Assembly: GCA_963730735.1 (NCBI GenBank)
Contig: CAVSSX010000012.1
Coordinates: forward strand, 124,001-188,000
Length of the DNA: 64,000 nucleotides
Origin: CAVSSX01 sp963730735
GTDB taxonomy: Bacteria; Actinomycetota; Acidimicrobiia; Acidimicrobiales; RAAP-2
Direction of reading: 5' to 3'
Part shown: positions 9,008-17,555 of the stretch, piece after piece
How the letters are laid out: the number at the start of each line of letters is the position of its first letter
How positions within the stretch are numbered: position 1 is the stretch's first letter
Translations under genes and position numbers: made by a program
Notes under the pieces: generated by a model
Seen by the model: only the letters and a program-made list of their open reading frames with translations
Told to the model about the DNA's origin: nothing
Database searches by the model: none

Positions 9008-9163
9008 GTCCCTCTCCCACCCTTCGCGCCACGCTCCGGCGCCGCCGATCGTACAAGACCGGAACCTTGTTCCGTTTGTGCGAGACGACAATTCCCAGGT
9101 CGTAAGGCCACCGGCGCCCGGCCGACCCGGCCTGGCCCATCCGGACGCCCGGCGCGTATAAGT

Positions 9164-9173
9164 TCAACGTTGA
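9164..9173. promoter_or_regulatory. Perfect 10-bp palindrome TCAACGTTGA between divergent MFS genes
   Basis: The palindrome lies in an AT-richer patch (9155-9190) with TATAAG just upstream on the plus strand and TTATAC on the minus strand. It is a plausible operator for one or both pumps. No regulator gene is adjacent. Confidence 0.35.
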
Positions 9174-9243
9174 CGTAAGGGTAAAAGCATCGGCCGGGTG
9201 GGGAGGTCAGGCCGGACGACGGGCGAGCGAAGGTGAGGGTTCG

Positions 9244-11118
9244 ATGGTGGACAGCGCAGCAGCGGTGACGACCGGAGCCGTCGACCGACCCGCCACCCCG
9301 TCGGACCGCTACAAGTGGATCGCCCTGTCGAACACCACGCTCGGCGTGGCCATGGCCTTCATCAGCTCGTCCATCACCCTCATCGCCCTTCCCGACATCT
9401 TCCGGGGCATCGAGCTGAACCCGCTGCTCCCCGGCAACACCGGCTACCTGCTCTGGACGCTGATGGGCTTCTTGGTGGTGACCGCCGTCCTGGTGGTCAG
9501 CCTGGGCCGGGTGGGCGACATGTTCGGCCGGGTCCGCATGTACAACCTGGGCTTCGCCATCTTCACGGCGTTCTCCATCCTGCTCGCCCTCGACCCCTTC
9601 CACGGCGCCGCCGGCGCTCTGTGGATCATCATCCTGCGCCTGGGGCAGGCGGTCGGGGCGTCCTTCCTGATGGCCAACTCGGCGGCCATCCTCACCGACG
9701 CCTTCCCGGCCAACCAGCGGGGCCTGGCCCTCGGGATCAACAGCGTGACGGCCATCGCCGCCTCGTTCATCGGCCTCATCCTCGGCGGCCTGCTGGCCCC
9801 GGTCGACTGGCGCCTGGTGTTCTTGGTCTCGGTGCCCTTCGGGCTCTTTGGGACGGTGTGGGCCTACCTGAAGCTCGAGGACCGCAGCCCCCGGCGGCCG
9901 GCCCGCATCGACTGGTGGGGCAACGTGACCTTCGGGGTCGGCCTGGTGGCCCTGTTGGTCGGCATCACCTACGGGATCGAGCCCTACGGCGGCCACACCA
10001 TGGGATGGACCAACCCGTTCGTGATGGGGATGATGCTCGGCGGCATCGCCCTGCTGGTGGTGTTCGGGGTGATCGAGACCAAGGTCGAGGACCCGATGTT
10101 CCACCTGCCGCTCTTCCGCATCCGGGCCTTCTCGGCCGGCAACCTGGCCAGCTTCCTGGCCGCCCTCGGCCGGGGCGGGATGATGTTCATCCTGATCATC
10201 TGGCTCCAGGGGATCTGGCTCCCCCTCCACGGTTACAGCTTCGCCGACACCCCGCTGTGGGCCGGGATCTACATGGTCCCCCTGACCGTCGGGTTCCTCA
10301 TCTCGGGGCCGATCTCGGGCATCCTGTCGGACCGCTACGGGGCCCGCCCCTTCACCACCGGCGGCATGCTGCTGGCCGCCCTCACCTTCTTCCTCCTCCA
10401 AGCGCTGCCGGTCGACTTCAACTACGTGTGGTTCGCCCTCCTCCTGCTGCTGATGGGCCTGGCCATGGGGGTCTTCTCCTCCCCCAACCGGGCCGGCATC
10501 ATGAACAGCCTCCCCGCCGACCAGCGCGGGGTGGGCGCCGGCATGGCCACCACCTTCCAGAACTCGGCCCAGGTGCTGTCCATCGGCATCTTCTTCAGCC
10601 TGATCATCCTGGGCCTGGCGGCCACGCTGCCGGCCAGCCTCTACGGCGGCCTGGTCGCCCACCACGTGCCGGCGGCCGACGCCGCCCGGGTGTCCCAGCT
10701 GCCCCCGGTGGCCAGCTTGTTCGCCGCCTTCCTCGGCTACAACCCGATGCAGCAGCTCCTCGGACCGGCCCTGCACCACGTGACCTCGTCCCAGGCCGCC
10801 TACCTCACCGGGCGCAGCTTCTTCCCCCAGCTGATCGCCAAGCCGTTCGCCGCCGGCCTGTCCAAGGCCTTCGACTTCGCCGCCGTCACCTGCCTGATCG
10901 CCGCCGGGGCCTCCTGGCTGCGGGGCAAGCGCTACGTGCACGACGACCTGGTCGTCACCGGCCACCTGGCGGCCGACGGTGGGCCCCTCCCGCTCGCCGA
11001 CGCCCTCACCGCCGAGGGCGAGGGGGACGACGACGGTCTGCCGAACCCCGACGGCGAGGCGGTCCACGCCCTGGTGGGCGGGAACGCTCAGGCGAGCAGC
11101 GACGCCAACGGCGTGTAG
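9244..11118 (+). CDS. MFS transporter, DHA2 family with long C-terminal tail
   Basis: A 624-residue multidrug-type antiporter in the cytoplasmic membrane. The first helices read NTTLGVAMAFISSSITLIAL, then motif A LGRVGDMFGRVRMYN and motif C-like LRLGQAVGASFLMANSAAIL. About 14 hydrophobic segments follow, which is the DHA2 pattern. It is longer than usual: the loop between the last two helices (residues about 470-530, GYNPMQQLLGPALHH) and a cytoplasmic acidic tail of about 60 residues (EGEGDDDG) are extra. ATG 9244 follows GTGAGGG. The 3' end overlaps the convergent alanine dehydrogenase by 31 bases. The frame is intact, in contrast to the neighbouring divergent pump. Confidence 0.9.
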   Translation: MVDSAAAVTTGAVDRPATPSDRYKWIALSNTTLGVAMAFISSSITLIALPDIFRGIELNPLLPGNTGYLLWTLMGFLVVTAVLVVSLGRVGDMFGRVRMYNLGFAIFTAFSILLALDPFHGAAGALWIIILRLGQAVGASFLMANSAAILTDAFPANQRGLALGINSVTAIAASFIGLILGGLLAPVDWRLVFLVSVPFGLFGTVWAYLKLEDRSPRRPARIDWWGNVTFGVGLVALLVGITYGIEPYGGHTMGWTNPFVMGMMLGGIALLVVFGVIETKVEDPMFHLPLFRIRAFSAGNLASFLAALGRGGMMFILIIWLQGIWLPLHGYSFADTPLWAGIYMVPLTVGFLISGPISGILSDRYGARPFTTGGMLLAALTFFLLQALPVDFNYVWFALLLLLMGLAMGVFSSPNRAGIMNSLPADQRGVGAGMATTFQNSAQVLSIGIFFSLIILGLAATLPASLYGGLVAHHVPAADAARVSQLPPVASLFAAFLGYNPMQQLLGPALHHVTSSQAAYLTGRSFFPQLIAKPFAAGLSKAFDFAAVTCLIAAGASWLRGKRYVHDDLVVTGHLAADGGPLPLADALTAEGEGDDDGLPNPDGEAVHALVGGNAQASSDANGV

Positions 11119-12209
11119 TCCAGCCCGTGGGCCTCGGCCACCGGCGCGTAGGTGACCGAGCCGGCGACCACGTTGACCCCTTCGGCCAGCGCCGGGTCGG
11201 CCGACACGGCGTTGCGCCATCCCCGGCCGGCGATCTCCAGGGTGTAGGGCAGCGTGGCGTTGACCAGCGCGTGGGTCGACGTGTGGGGCACGGCCCCGGG
11301 CATGTTGGCCACGCAGTAGAAGAGCGAGTCGTGGACGGCGAACACCGGGTCCGAGTGGGTGGTCGGCCGGGTCGACTCGAAGCACCCGCCCTGGTCCACC
11401 GAGATGTCGACCAGCACCGAGCCCGGGCGCATCCGGCCCACCAGGTCGTCGGACACCAGCTTCGGGGCCTTGGCCCCGACCACCAGCACGGCGCCGATCA
11501 CGATGTCGGCCGTGAGGCAGCACTCCTCGATGGCGTGGGTGCTCGAGGCCACCGTCTCGAGCGCCCCCCGGAAGTGGTGGTCCACCTCCCGGAGCCGCTC
11601 CAGGTTCCGGTCCAGGATGTAGACGTTGGCGTGGAGGCCGACCGAGAGGGTGGCGGCGGCCATCCCGGCGACGCCGGCCCCGAGGATCACCACCGTCGCC
11701 GCCTCGACCCCGGGCACCCCGCAGACCAGGCTGCCCCGACCGCCCCCGGGCCGCATCAGGTGGTGGGAGCCCATCAGCGGGGACATCCGGCCGGCCACCT
11801 CGCTCATCGGGGTGAGCAGCGGCAGCGAGCCGTTGGCCAGGCGCACCGTCTCGTAGGCGATGGCCGTGTTCCCGGCGGCCACCAGGGCGTCGGTGCAGGG
11901 TCGTGAGGCGGCCAGGTGGAGGTAGGTGAAGAGCACCTGGTCGGGCCGCAGGGCCAGGCGGTGGTACTCCTCGGCCACCGGCTCCTTCACCTTGCACACC
12001 ATGTCGGCGGTCGACCACACCTCGTCGGCCGACGCCAGCAGGGTGGCCCCGGTGCGGGCGAAGTCCTCGTCGGGGATGGACGAGCCGAGGCCGGCGCCCG
12101 CCTCCACCACCACCGTGTGGCCGGCCGCCGTCAACTCACGGACGCCGGCCGGCGTGATGGCCACCCGGTACTCGTCGTCCTTCACCTCTTTCGGGATGCC
12201 GACGATCAT
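11088..12209 (-). CDS. ald: Alanine dehydrogenase
   Basis: A 373-residue NAD-dependent enzyme converting L-alanine to pyruvate and ammonia, reversibly. The start MIVGIPKEVKDDEYRVAITP is the family signature. DMVCKVKEPVAEEY carries the substrate-binding lysine (residues 73-75), TYLHLAAS the catalytic histidine (about 98), and VVILGAGVAGMAAA the nucleotide-binding fold. It is the last gene of a minus-strand run (aldehyde dehydrogenase, APC permease, ald), 28 bases after the permease. In this setting it would turn alanine from the nearby transaminase back to pyruvate. RBS is GGGGGAGG before ATG 12209. Confidence 0.95.
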   Translation of the reverse strand: MIVGIPKEVKDDEYRVAITPAGVRELTAAGHTVVVEAGAGLGSSIPDEDFARTGATLLASADEVWSTADMVCKVKEPVAEEYHRLALRPDQVLFTYLHLAASRPCTDALVAAGNTAIAYETVRLANGSLPLLTPMSEVAGRMSPLMGSHHLMRPGGGRGSLVCGVPGVEAATVVILGAGVAGMAAATLSVGLHANVYILDRNLERLREVDHHFRGALETVASSTHAIEECCLTADIVIGAVLVVGAKAPKLVSDDLVGRMRPGSVLVDISVDQGGCFESTRPTTHSDPVFAVHDSLFYCVANMPGAVPHTSTHALVNATLPYTLEIAGRGWRNAVSADPALAEGVNVVAGSVTYAPVAEAHGLDYTPLASLLA

Positions 12210-12237
12210 GTGGTTCCTCCCCCGCTCGATCGGATGG

Positions 12238-13848
12238 TCATTCGGCCCCGGCCCCGTCGGCGCGGATCCCGAAGAGGCCGACCGGCTCGCCGATGTCGTC
12301 GGGCACCCACGTCGGGGTGTCCCGGTTCAGCACCTCGCCCCGGAAGAACGGCGGGCGGATGGCGGCGTAGGAGAACATCAGGACGATGCCCAGGATGAGG
12401 GCGCCGATGTCGATGACGAAGGTCCCGCCCATGTGCCAGTGGGGCGGGAACTGCATGGTCCACGATGTGTAACTGTTCTCCGGGTTCCAGTAGTGCCAGA
12501 GGCTCCAGGCGAGGGCCAGGAAGAGCATGATGCCGCCGACCAGCGGCAGGATGCCCCGGACCCACAGGTTCCGGGCGCTCTGACCGAGGGTGCCGCGGAA
12601 GTACCAGGCGCAGGACAGCCCGGTGAGACCGTAGTAGAAGGCGATCATCACCCCGAGGGCCGAGACCGAGTCGGCGATGACCGTGCCGGCCGACACGCTG
12701 TTCATGATCACGTACAGGATGATCGACACCCCACCCATCACCAGCGTGGACACCGTCGGGGTCAGGTGCTTGCGGTGGATCTTCTCGAACGACGACGGGA
12801 TGGCCTTGAAGTGGGCCATCGACAGCGTGGTGCGGGCGGTGGGCAGGATGGTCGTCTGGGTGGAGGCGGCGGCCGAGCTGAGCACCATCAGCAGCAGCAG
12901 GTGGGTCAGCACGCTGCCGAAGCCCGAGGTGCCGAAGACGGCGCTGCCCAGACCCGACAGCACGTCGTTCTGGTTGGCCGGATTGCCGAGGCCGATGCCC
13001 TTGGTGCCGAGACCGGCGAAGGACTGGGAGGCCACCACGACCAGGACGTAGGTGGCCAGCAGGACCAGGGTCGAGAGCACCGCCGCCTGGCCGGGGATCT
13101 TGTCCCGTTCAGCCGTCTCCTCGTTGACCGACACGGTCGTGTCCCAGCCCCAGTAGATGAACAACATCAGGGTGACCCCGTTGACGAAGGCCGATGGTGA
13201 GGAGATGTCGAAGGGATTGAACCAGGACCATTGCGGGACGAGGTGGCCGACCGGGGCGCTCCCGTTGCCCACCTTCACCAGGGCCACCACCGAGAGCACC
13301 AGCAGCATGGTGAGCTCGATGCCGAGCAACCCCTTCTGGAAGTTGGCCGAGACCTCGATCCCCCGGAAGCAGATGTAGGTCATGACGACGATCCACAGGA
13401 TGCCGACGAGGAGCACCCAGTTGCTCGAGGCGTTGTCCCCGATCGAGCTGGTGTTGAAGAGCAGGAAGACGTACTGCCCGGCCACCTGGGCCAGGCTGGC
13501 CATCACCAGCACGTCGGCGGCGACGATGCCCCACCCACCCATCCAGCCGGTCTTGGGACCGAAGGCCCGGGTGGCCCACGAGAAGGTGGTGCCGCAGTCC
13601 GGGTCGATGCTGTTGAGCTCCTTGTAGGCGAAGGAGATCAACAGCATCGGGATGAAGGCCAGCACGGTGACGATGGGCGCCTGGACACCGATGGCCACCA
13701 CCACGAAGCCCAGGGTGGCGGCCAGGCTGTAGGCCGGGGCGGTCGAGGCCACACCGATGACCGTGCTCGAGATCAGCCCGAGCGCCCCCGACTTCAGGCC
13801 CTTGTCCCCCGTCTCGGGGGCGGTGGTGGCGACCGCTTCGCTGCTCAT
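12238..13848 (-). CDS. APC-superfamily amino acid or polyamine permease
   Basis: A 536-residue permease with about 12 membrane helices. The first helix region reads GLISSTVIGVASTAPAYSLA, the unwound TM1 of APC transporters, and CGTTFSWATRAFGPKTGWMGGWG marks the TM3 region. IYWGWDTTVSVNEET matches TM6 and its loop. The C-terminal tail is soluble and short. It lies between genes for an aldehyde dehydrogenase and alanine dehydrogenase, so uptake of putrescine, GABA or a related amine is likely (inference from context). ATG 13848 is preceded by GAGGAGAGGAGC. Confidence 0.88.
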   Translation of the reverse strand: MSSEAVATTAPETGDKGLKSGALGLISSTVIGVASTAPAYSLAATLGFVVVAIGVQAPIVTVLAFIPMLLISFAYKELNSIDPDCGTTFSWATRAFGPKTGWMGGWGIVAADVLVMASLAQVAGQYVFLLFNTSSIGDNASSNWVLLVGILWIVVMTYICFRGIEVSANFQKGLLGIELTMLLVLSVVALVKVGNGSAPVGHLVPQWSWFNPFDISSPSAFVNGVTLMLFIYWGWDTTVSVNEETAERDKIPGQAAVLSTLVLLATYVLVVVASQSFAGLGTKGIGLGNPANQNDVLSGLGSAVFGTSGFGSVLTHLLLLMVLSSAAASTQTTILPTARTTLSMAHFKAIPSSFEKIHRKHLTPTVSTLVMGGVSIILYVIMNSVSAGTVIADSVSALGVMIAFYYGLTGLSCAWYFRGTLGQSARNLWVRGILPLVGGIMLFLALAWSLWHYWNPENSYTSWTMQFPPHWHMGGTFVIDIGALILGIVLMFSYAAIRPPFFRGEVLNRDTPTWVPDDIGEPVGLFGIRADGAGAE

Positions 13849-13949
13849 CGTGGTCTGCTCCTCTCCTCACTGGTGGTCCGACACTGCCTGCCTACGGCGC
13901 GTCGCAACCCCTGCGGGGCGGCGCGTCGACGTCCCGGTCACCGTCGCCG

Positions 13950-15368
13950 TCATGCTTCGATGTTGCTCATGACGTGCTTGATGCGGGTGTAGTCCTCGAA
14001 GCCGTACATCGAGAGGTCCTTGCCGTAGCCGGACCGCTTGAAGCCGCCGTGGGGCATCTCGGCCACCAGCGGGATGTGGGTGTTGATCCACACGCACCCG
14101 AAGTCGAGGTCCCGGGCCATGCGCATGGCCCGGCCGTGGTCGCGCGTCCACACGCTCGACGCCAGCCCGTACTCGACCCCGTTGGCCCACTCGAGCGCCG
14201 TCGCCTCGTCGTCGAACCGCTGGACCGTGATGACCGGCCCGAAGACCTCCTGCTGGATCATCTCGTCGTCCTGGCGCAGGCCGTCGACCACCGTCGGGGC
14301 GAAGCAGTAGCCCCGGTCACCGACCGGGTCCCCGCCGGTGATCACCCGGGCGTGGGTCGGTGTGCGCTCGATGAAGCCCTGGACCCGGGCCAGTTGGGCG
14401 GCGCTGTTGAGCGGCCCGAAGTCGGCGTCGGCGTTGTCGAGGCCGCCGACCGTGGTCCCCTCGGCCTCGGCGGCCAACGCCGCCAGAAAGTCGTCGTGGA
14501 CCCGGGGCCCGGCGAGGACCCGGGTCGCCGCCGTGCAGTCCTGACCGGCGTTGAAGTAGCCGGCGCCGGCGATACCGGCCGCTGCCGCCGCCACGTCGGC
14601 GTCGTCGAACACGATGACCGGCGCCTTCCCCCCGAGCTCGAGGTGGACCCGCTTCAGGGTGGCCGACGCCCCGGCCGCCACCTCCATGCCCGCCCGGACG
14701 CTGCCGGTGATCGAGACCATCGAGGGCACCGGGTGCTCGACCAGGGCCCGGCCGGTGTCGCGACCGCCGCAGACGACGTTGAACACGCCGGGGGGCAGGT
14801 GCTCGCTCATGATCTCGGCCATGAGCAGCGTCGAGGCGGGGGTGGTGTCCGACGGCTTGAGCACCATCGTGTTGCCGGCGGCCAGGGCGGGCGCCCACTT
14901 CCACACGGCCATCAGGAACGGGTAGTTCCACGGGGTCACCGCCCCGCACACGCCGATCGGCTCGCGCCGGATCATCGAGGTGTGTCCGGCCAGGTACTCG
15001 CCGGCCGACTTCCCCTCGAGGACACGGGCGGCCCCGGCGAAGAAGCGGATCTGGTCGACCATCGGCGGCACCTCTTCGGACATGGTGAGGGCCAACGGCT
15101 TGCCGGTGTTCACCCCCTCCAGCCGGGCCAGCTCCTCGCCCCGCGCCTCGAGGGCGTCGGCGATGCGCAACAGGGCCAGACTCCGCTCCGACGGGGTGGA
15201 CCGCTTCCATCCGCCGAAGGCCGCCCGGGCCGCCTCGCAGGCCCGGTCCACGTCCCGTGGTCCCGAGACGGGGGCCTCGGCGAACGCCTCGCCGGTGCTC
15301 GGGTCGATGACCGGTGCCCGCGCACCGTCGACCGAGTCCACGTACTCGCCACCGATGAAATTCCGCAA
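13950..15368 (-). CDS. Aldehyde dehydrogenase, gamma-aminobutyraldehyde dehydrogenase-like
   Basis: A 472-residue NAD(P)-dependent enzyme oxidising an aldehyde to the acid. TPWNYPFLMAVWKWAPALAA and VLKPSDTTPAST form the cofactor site, HLELGGKAPVIVF carries the general-base glutamate (about residue 244), and AGQDCTAATRVL holds the catalytic cysteine (about 278). The end GGFKRSGYGKDLSMYGFEDYTRIKHVM closely resembles 4-aminobutyraldehyde dehydrogenases (PatD type). It heads the minus-strand run with a permease and ald, divergent from an aminotransferase/amine oxidase operon, so it probably oxidises the aldehyde made there. The start is odd: TTG 15368, or an upstream CTG better spaced from GGAGGGAG. 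Confidence 0.9.
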   Translation of the reverse strand: MRNFIGGEYVDSVDGARAPVIDPSTGEAFAEAPVSGPRDVDRACEAARAAFGGWKRSTPSERSLALLRIADALEARGEELARLEGVNTGKPLALTMSEEVPPMVDQIRFFAGAARVLEGKSAGEYLAGHTSMIRREPIGVCGAVTPWNYPFLMAVWKWAPALAAGNTMVLKPSDTTPASTLLMAEIMSEHLPPGVFNVVCGGRDTGRALVEHPVPSMVSITGSVRAGMEVAAGASATLKRVHLELGGKAPVIVFDDADVAAAAAGIAGAGYFNAGQDCTAATRVLAGPRVHDDFLAALAAEAEGTTVGGLDNADADFGPLNSAAQLARVQGFIERTPTHARVITGGDPVGDRGYCFAPTVVDGLRQDDEMIQQEVFGPVITVQRFDDEATALEWANGVEYGLASSVWTRDHGRAMRMARDLDFGCVWINTHIPLVAEMPHGGFKRSGYGKDLSMYGFEDYTRIKHVMSNIEA

Positions 15369-15546
15369 GGTCTGCAGCGTCTGCTCCCTCCGAGTCGTTG
15401 CCGGGTGAATCTAAACCCAACCCGCCCCACGGCGCATGTATTCGTACTGTCACTGCGATTTCATGTCCGATTCCTGGTGCGAGGACGGTCATCCGTGGCA
15501 GAATTCGTCGGTACGCCCGATGTCGACGAGGGAAGCCGAACCGCAC

Positions 15547-16101
15547 ATGCCCACCGCAGCCCCACTCCGCTCCCGGCGACCCGGCGCCACCGAGGGCCGG
15601 GCCGACGACGACCGGGCCGACTTCGACGACGTCGACCTCGGGGGCAGTCAGCCGGTGGCCCTCGACGAGGCCAACCGGGCCATCATCGAGGCCCTGCAGC
15701 GCGACGGCCGGCGGGCCTACGGGTCCATCGCCGAGGAGGTCGGCCTGTCCGAGGCGGCGGTGCGGCGCCGGGTCCAGCGGCTCCGGGAGCAGGGCGTCAT
15801 GCAGATCGTCGCCGTGACCGACCCGATGCAGATGGGCTTCGTCCGCCAGGCCATGGTCGGCATCAAGATCGAGGGCGACGTCCGTCTGGTGGCGTCCAAG
15901 ATCGCCGGCCTCGACGTGGTCGACTACGTCGTGATGTGCGCCGGGTCGTTCGACCTCCTGGCCGAGCTGGTCTGCGAGGACGACGACGAGCTCCTCTCCA
16001 TCTTGAACGACTCGATCCGATCGATCCCCGGCGTGCGGGCGACGGAGACCTTCATGTACCTGAAACTCGAGAAGCAGACCTACACCTGGGGGACGCGATG
16101 A
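15547..16101 (+). CDS. Lrp/AsnC family transcriptional regulator
   Basis: About 184 residues. After an acidic, probably disordered start comes VALDEANRAIIEALQRDGR, the helix-turn-helix AYGSIAEEVGLSEAAVRRRV, and then the RAM ligand-binding domain (FVRQAMVGIKIEGD, VVMCAGSFDLLAELVC, GVRATETFMYL). Lrp-type proteins form octamers that sense amino acids or amines. Its stop overlaps the aminotransferase start (ATGA at 16098), so it is the first gene of that operon and the likely local regulator of both divergent transcripts. ATG 15547 is chosen (GAGGGAAG upstream); ATG 15520 is possible. Confidence 0.92.
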   Translation: MPTAAPLRSRRPGATEGRADDDRADFDDVDLGGSQPVALDEANRAIIEALQRDGRRAYGSIAEEVGLSEAAVRRRVQRLREQGVMQIVAVTDPMQMGFVRQAMVGIKIEGDVRLVASKIAGLDVVDYVVMCAGSFDLLAELVCEDDDELLSILNDSIRSIPGVRATETFMYLKLEKQTYTWGTR

Positions 16102-17498
16102 GCGACATGGCACCAGTCAGCGGGACCGTCGAGGGCGACGACAGCCTGAGCGAGCGGGCACGGCGACACCTGTGGATGCACTTCACCCGACTCGGCGTCT
16201 ACGACGAGGAGCACGAGGTGCCGGTGATGGTGCGCGGCGAGGGCGCCTACGTGTGGGACCAGCACGGCAAGCGCTACCTCGACGGCCTGGCCGGCCTGTT
16301 CACCAGTCAGATCGGCCACGGCCGCACCGAGCTGGCCGAGGCGGCGTCCAAGCAGATGAGCGAGCTGGCCTACTTCCCGCTGTGGACCTACGCCCACCCC
16401 CGGGCCATCGAGCTGGCCGACCGGATCGCCGACCTCGCCCCGGGCGACCTCAACCACGTCTTCTTCACCTCGGGCGGGTCCGAGGCGGTGGAGTCGGCGT
16501 GGAAGCTGGCCCGCCAGTACTTCAAGATGATCGGCCAGCCCGGCCGCTACAAGGTCATCAGTCGCGACATCTCGTACCACGGCACGACCATGGGGGCCCT
16601 GTCCATCACCGGGCTGCCCACCCTCAAGGCGCCCTTCGAGCCGCTGGTCCCCGGGGCCCTGAAGGTGGCCAACACCAACTTCTACCGGGCCCCGTACTTC
16701 GCCGACGACCTCGAGGCCTTCGGCCGGTGGGCGGCCGACGACATCGAGCGCACCATCGAGCAGGAGGGCGCCGACACGGTGGCCGCCGTCTACCTCGAGC
16801 CGGTCCAGAACGCCGGCGGCTGCTTCCCGCCGCCGCCCGGGTACTTCGCCCGGGTCCGGGAGATCTGCGACCGCCACGGCGTGCTGCTCGTCTCCGACGA
16901 GGTGATCTGCGCCTTCGGGCGGCTCGGCGAGTACTTCGGCGCCATCAAGTACGACTACCAGCCCGACATCGTCACGGTGGCCAAGGGGCTCACCAGTGGC
17001 TACGCCCCGCTCGGGGCCATGATCGCCAGCGACAAGCTGATCGAGCCGTTCCTCCACGGCGACGCCAGCTTCGTCCACGGCTTCACCTTCGCCGGCCACC
17101 CGGTGAGCTGTGCCGTGGCCCTGGCCAACCTCGACGTCTTCGAGGGCGACGACATCCTGGGCCACGTCCGCGCCACCCAGGGTGCCTTCCGTTCGGCCCT
17201 CGAAGGTCTCTACGACCTGCCGATCGTCGGTGACGTACGGGGCGACGGCTTCTTCTACGGCATCGAGCTGGTGAAGGACAAGGGCACCCGGGAGTCCTTC
17301 AACGACGACGAGAGCGAGCGCCTGCTGCGCGGCTTCCTCTCGGGTGCGCTGTTCAACGCCGGGCTCATCTGCCGGGCCGACGACCGGGGCGACCCGGTGG
17401 TGCAGCTCTCGCCGCCGCTCATCTGCGGACAGACCGAGATCGACCTGATCGCCGACGTGCTGCGCGACGTCCTGTCGGAGGCCTGGCGCCGCATCTGA
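16098..17498 (+). CDS. Class III PLP-dependent aminotransferase (putrescine/beta-alanine:pyruvate type)
   Basis: A 466-residue omega-aminotransferase. FFTSGGSEAVESAWKLARQY binds the cofactor phosphate, SRDISYHGTTMGALSITG is a family block, LVSDEVICAFGRLGEYFG carries the PLP-ring aspartate, and TVAKGLTSGYAPLGA holds the PLP lysine (about residue 296). Members move a terminal amino group from a diamine or omega-amino acid to pyruvate, giving alanine. The pairing with an amine oxidase, an aminobutyraldehyde dehydrogenase-like enzyme, an APC permease and ald suggests putrescine or a related amine. Start ATG overlaps the Lrp stop by four bases. The exact substrate is inferred. Confidence 0.92.
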   Translation: MSDMAPVSGTVEGDDSLSERARRHLWMHFTRLGVYDEEHEVPVMVRGEGAYVWDQHGKRYLDGLAGLFTSQIGHGRTELAEAASKQMSELAYFPLWTYAHPRAIELADRIADLAPGDLNHVFFTSGGSEAVESAWKLARQYFKMIGQPGRYKVISRDISYHGTTMGALSITGLPTLKAPFEPLVPGALKVANTNFYRAPYFADDLEAFGRWAADDIERTIEQEGADTVAAVYLEPVQNAGGCFPPPPGYFARVREICDRHGVLLVSDEVICAFGRLGEYFGAIKYDYQPDIVTVAKGLTSGYAPLGAMIASDKLIEPFLHGDASFVHGFTFAGHPVSCAVALANLDVFEGDDILGHVRATQGAFRSALEGLYDLPIVGDVRGDGFFYGIELVKDKGTRESFNDDESERLLRGFLSGALFNAGLICRADDRGDPVVQLSPPLICGQTEIDLIADVLRDVLSEAWRRI

Positions 17499-17555
17499 CC
17501 GCCGGCGGCCGGCAGCGCCCGCCGCCAGTCGTCGCCACCCCAACCGAGGAGCACC

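Noticed and set aside
8917..12018. 1033-codon open frame on the minus strand through a MFS gene and part of ald
   Set aside because: It runs antisense to a well-defined transporter and out of frame with ald. The composition is that of a GC shadow and there is no recognisable domain.
13849..13949. Hairpin or attenuator between the aldehyde dehydrogenase and permease genes
   Set aside because: GGCGCGTCG occurs as a direct repeat, not a stable inverted one, and no leader peptide or convincing stem is visible.
13974..16100. Long plus-strand frame opposite the aldehyde dehydrogenase that opens into the aminotransferase
   Set aside because: The upstream part is antisense to an intact dehydrogenase and the Lrp gene lies in another frame. 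The aminotransferase start is set by the ATGA overlap at 16098.
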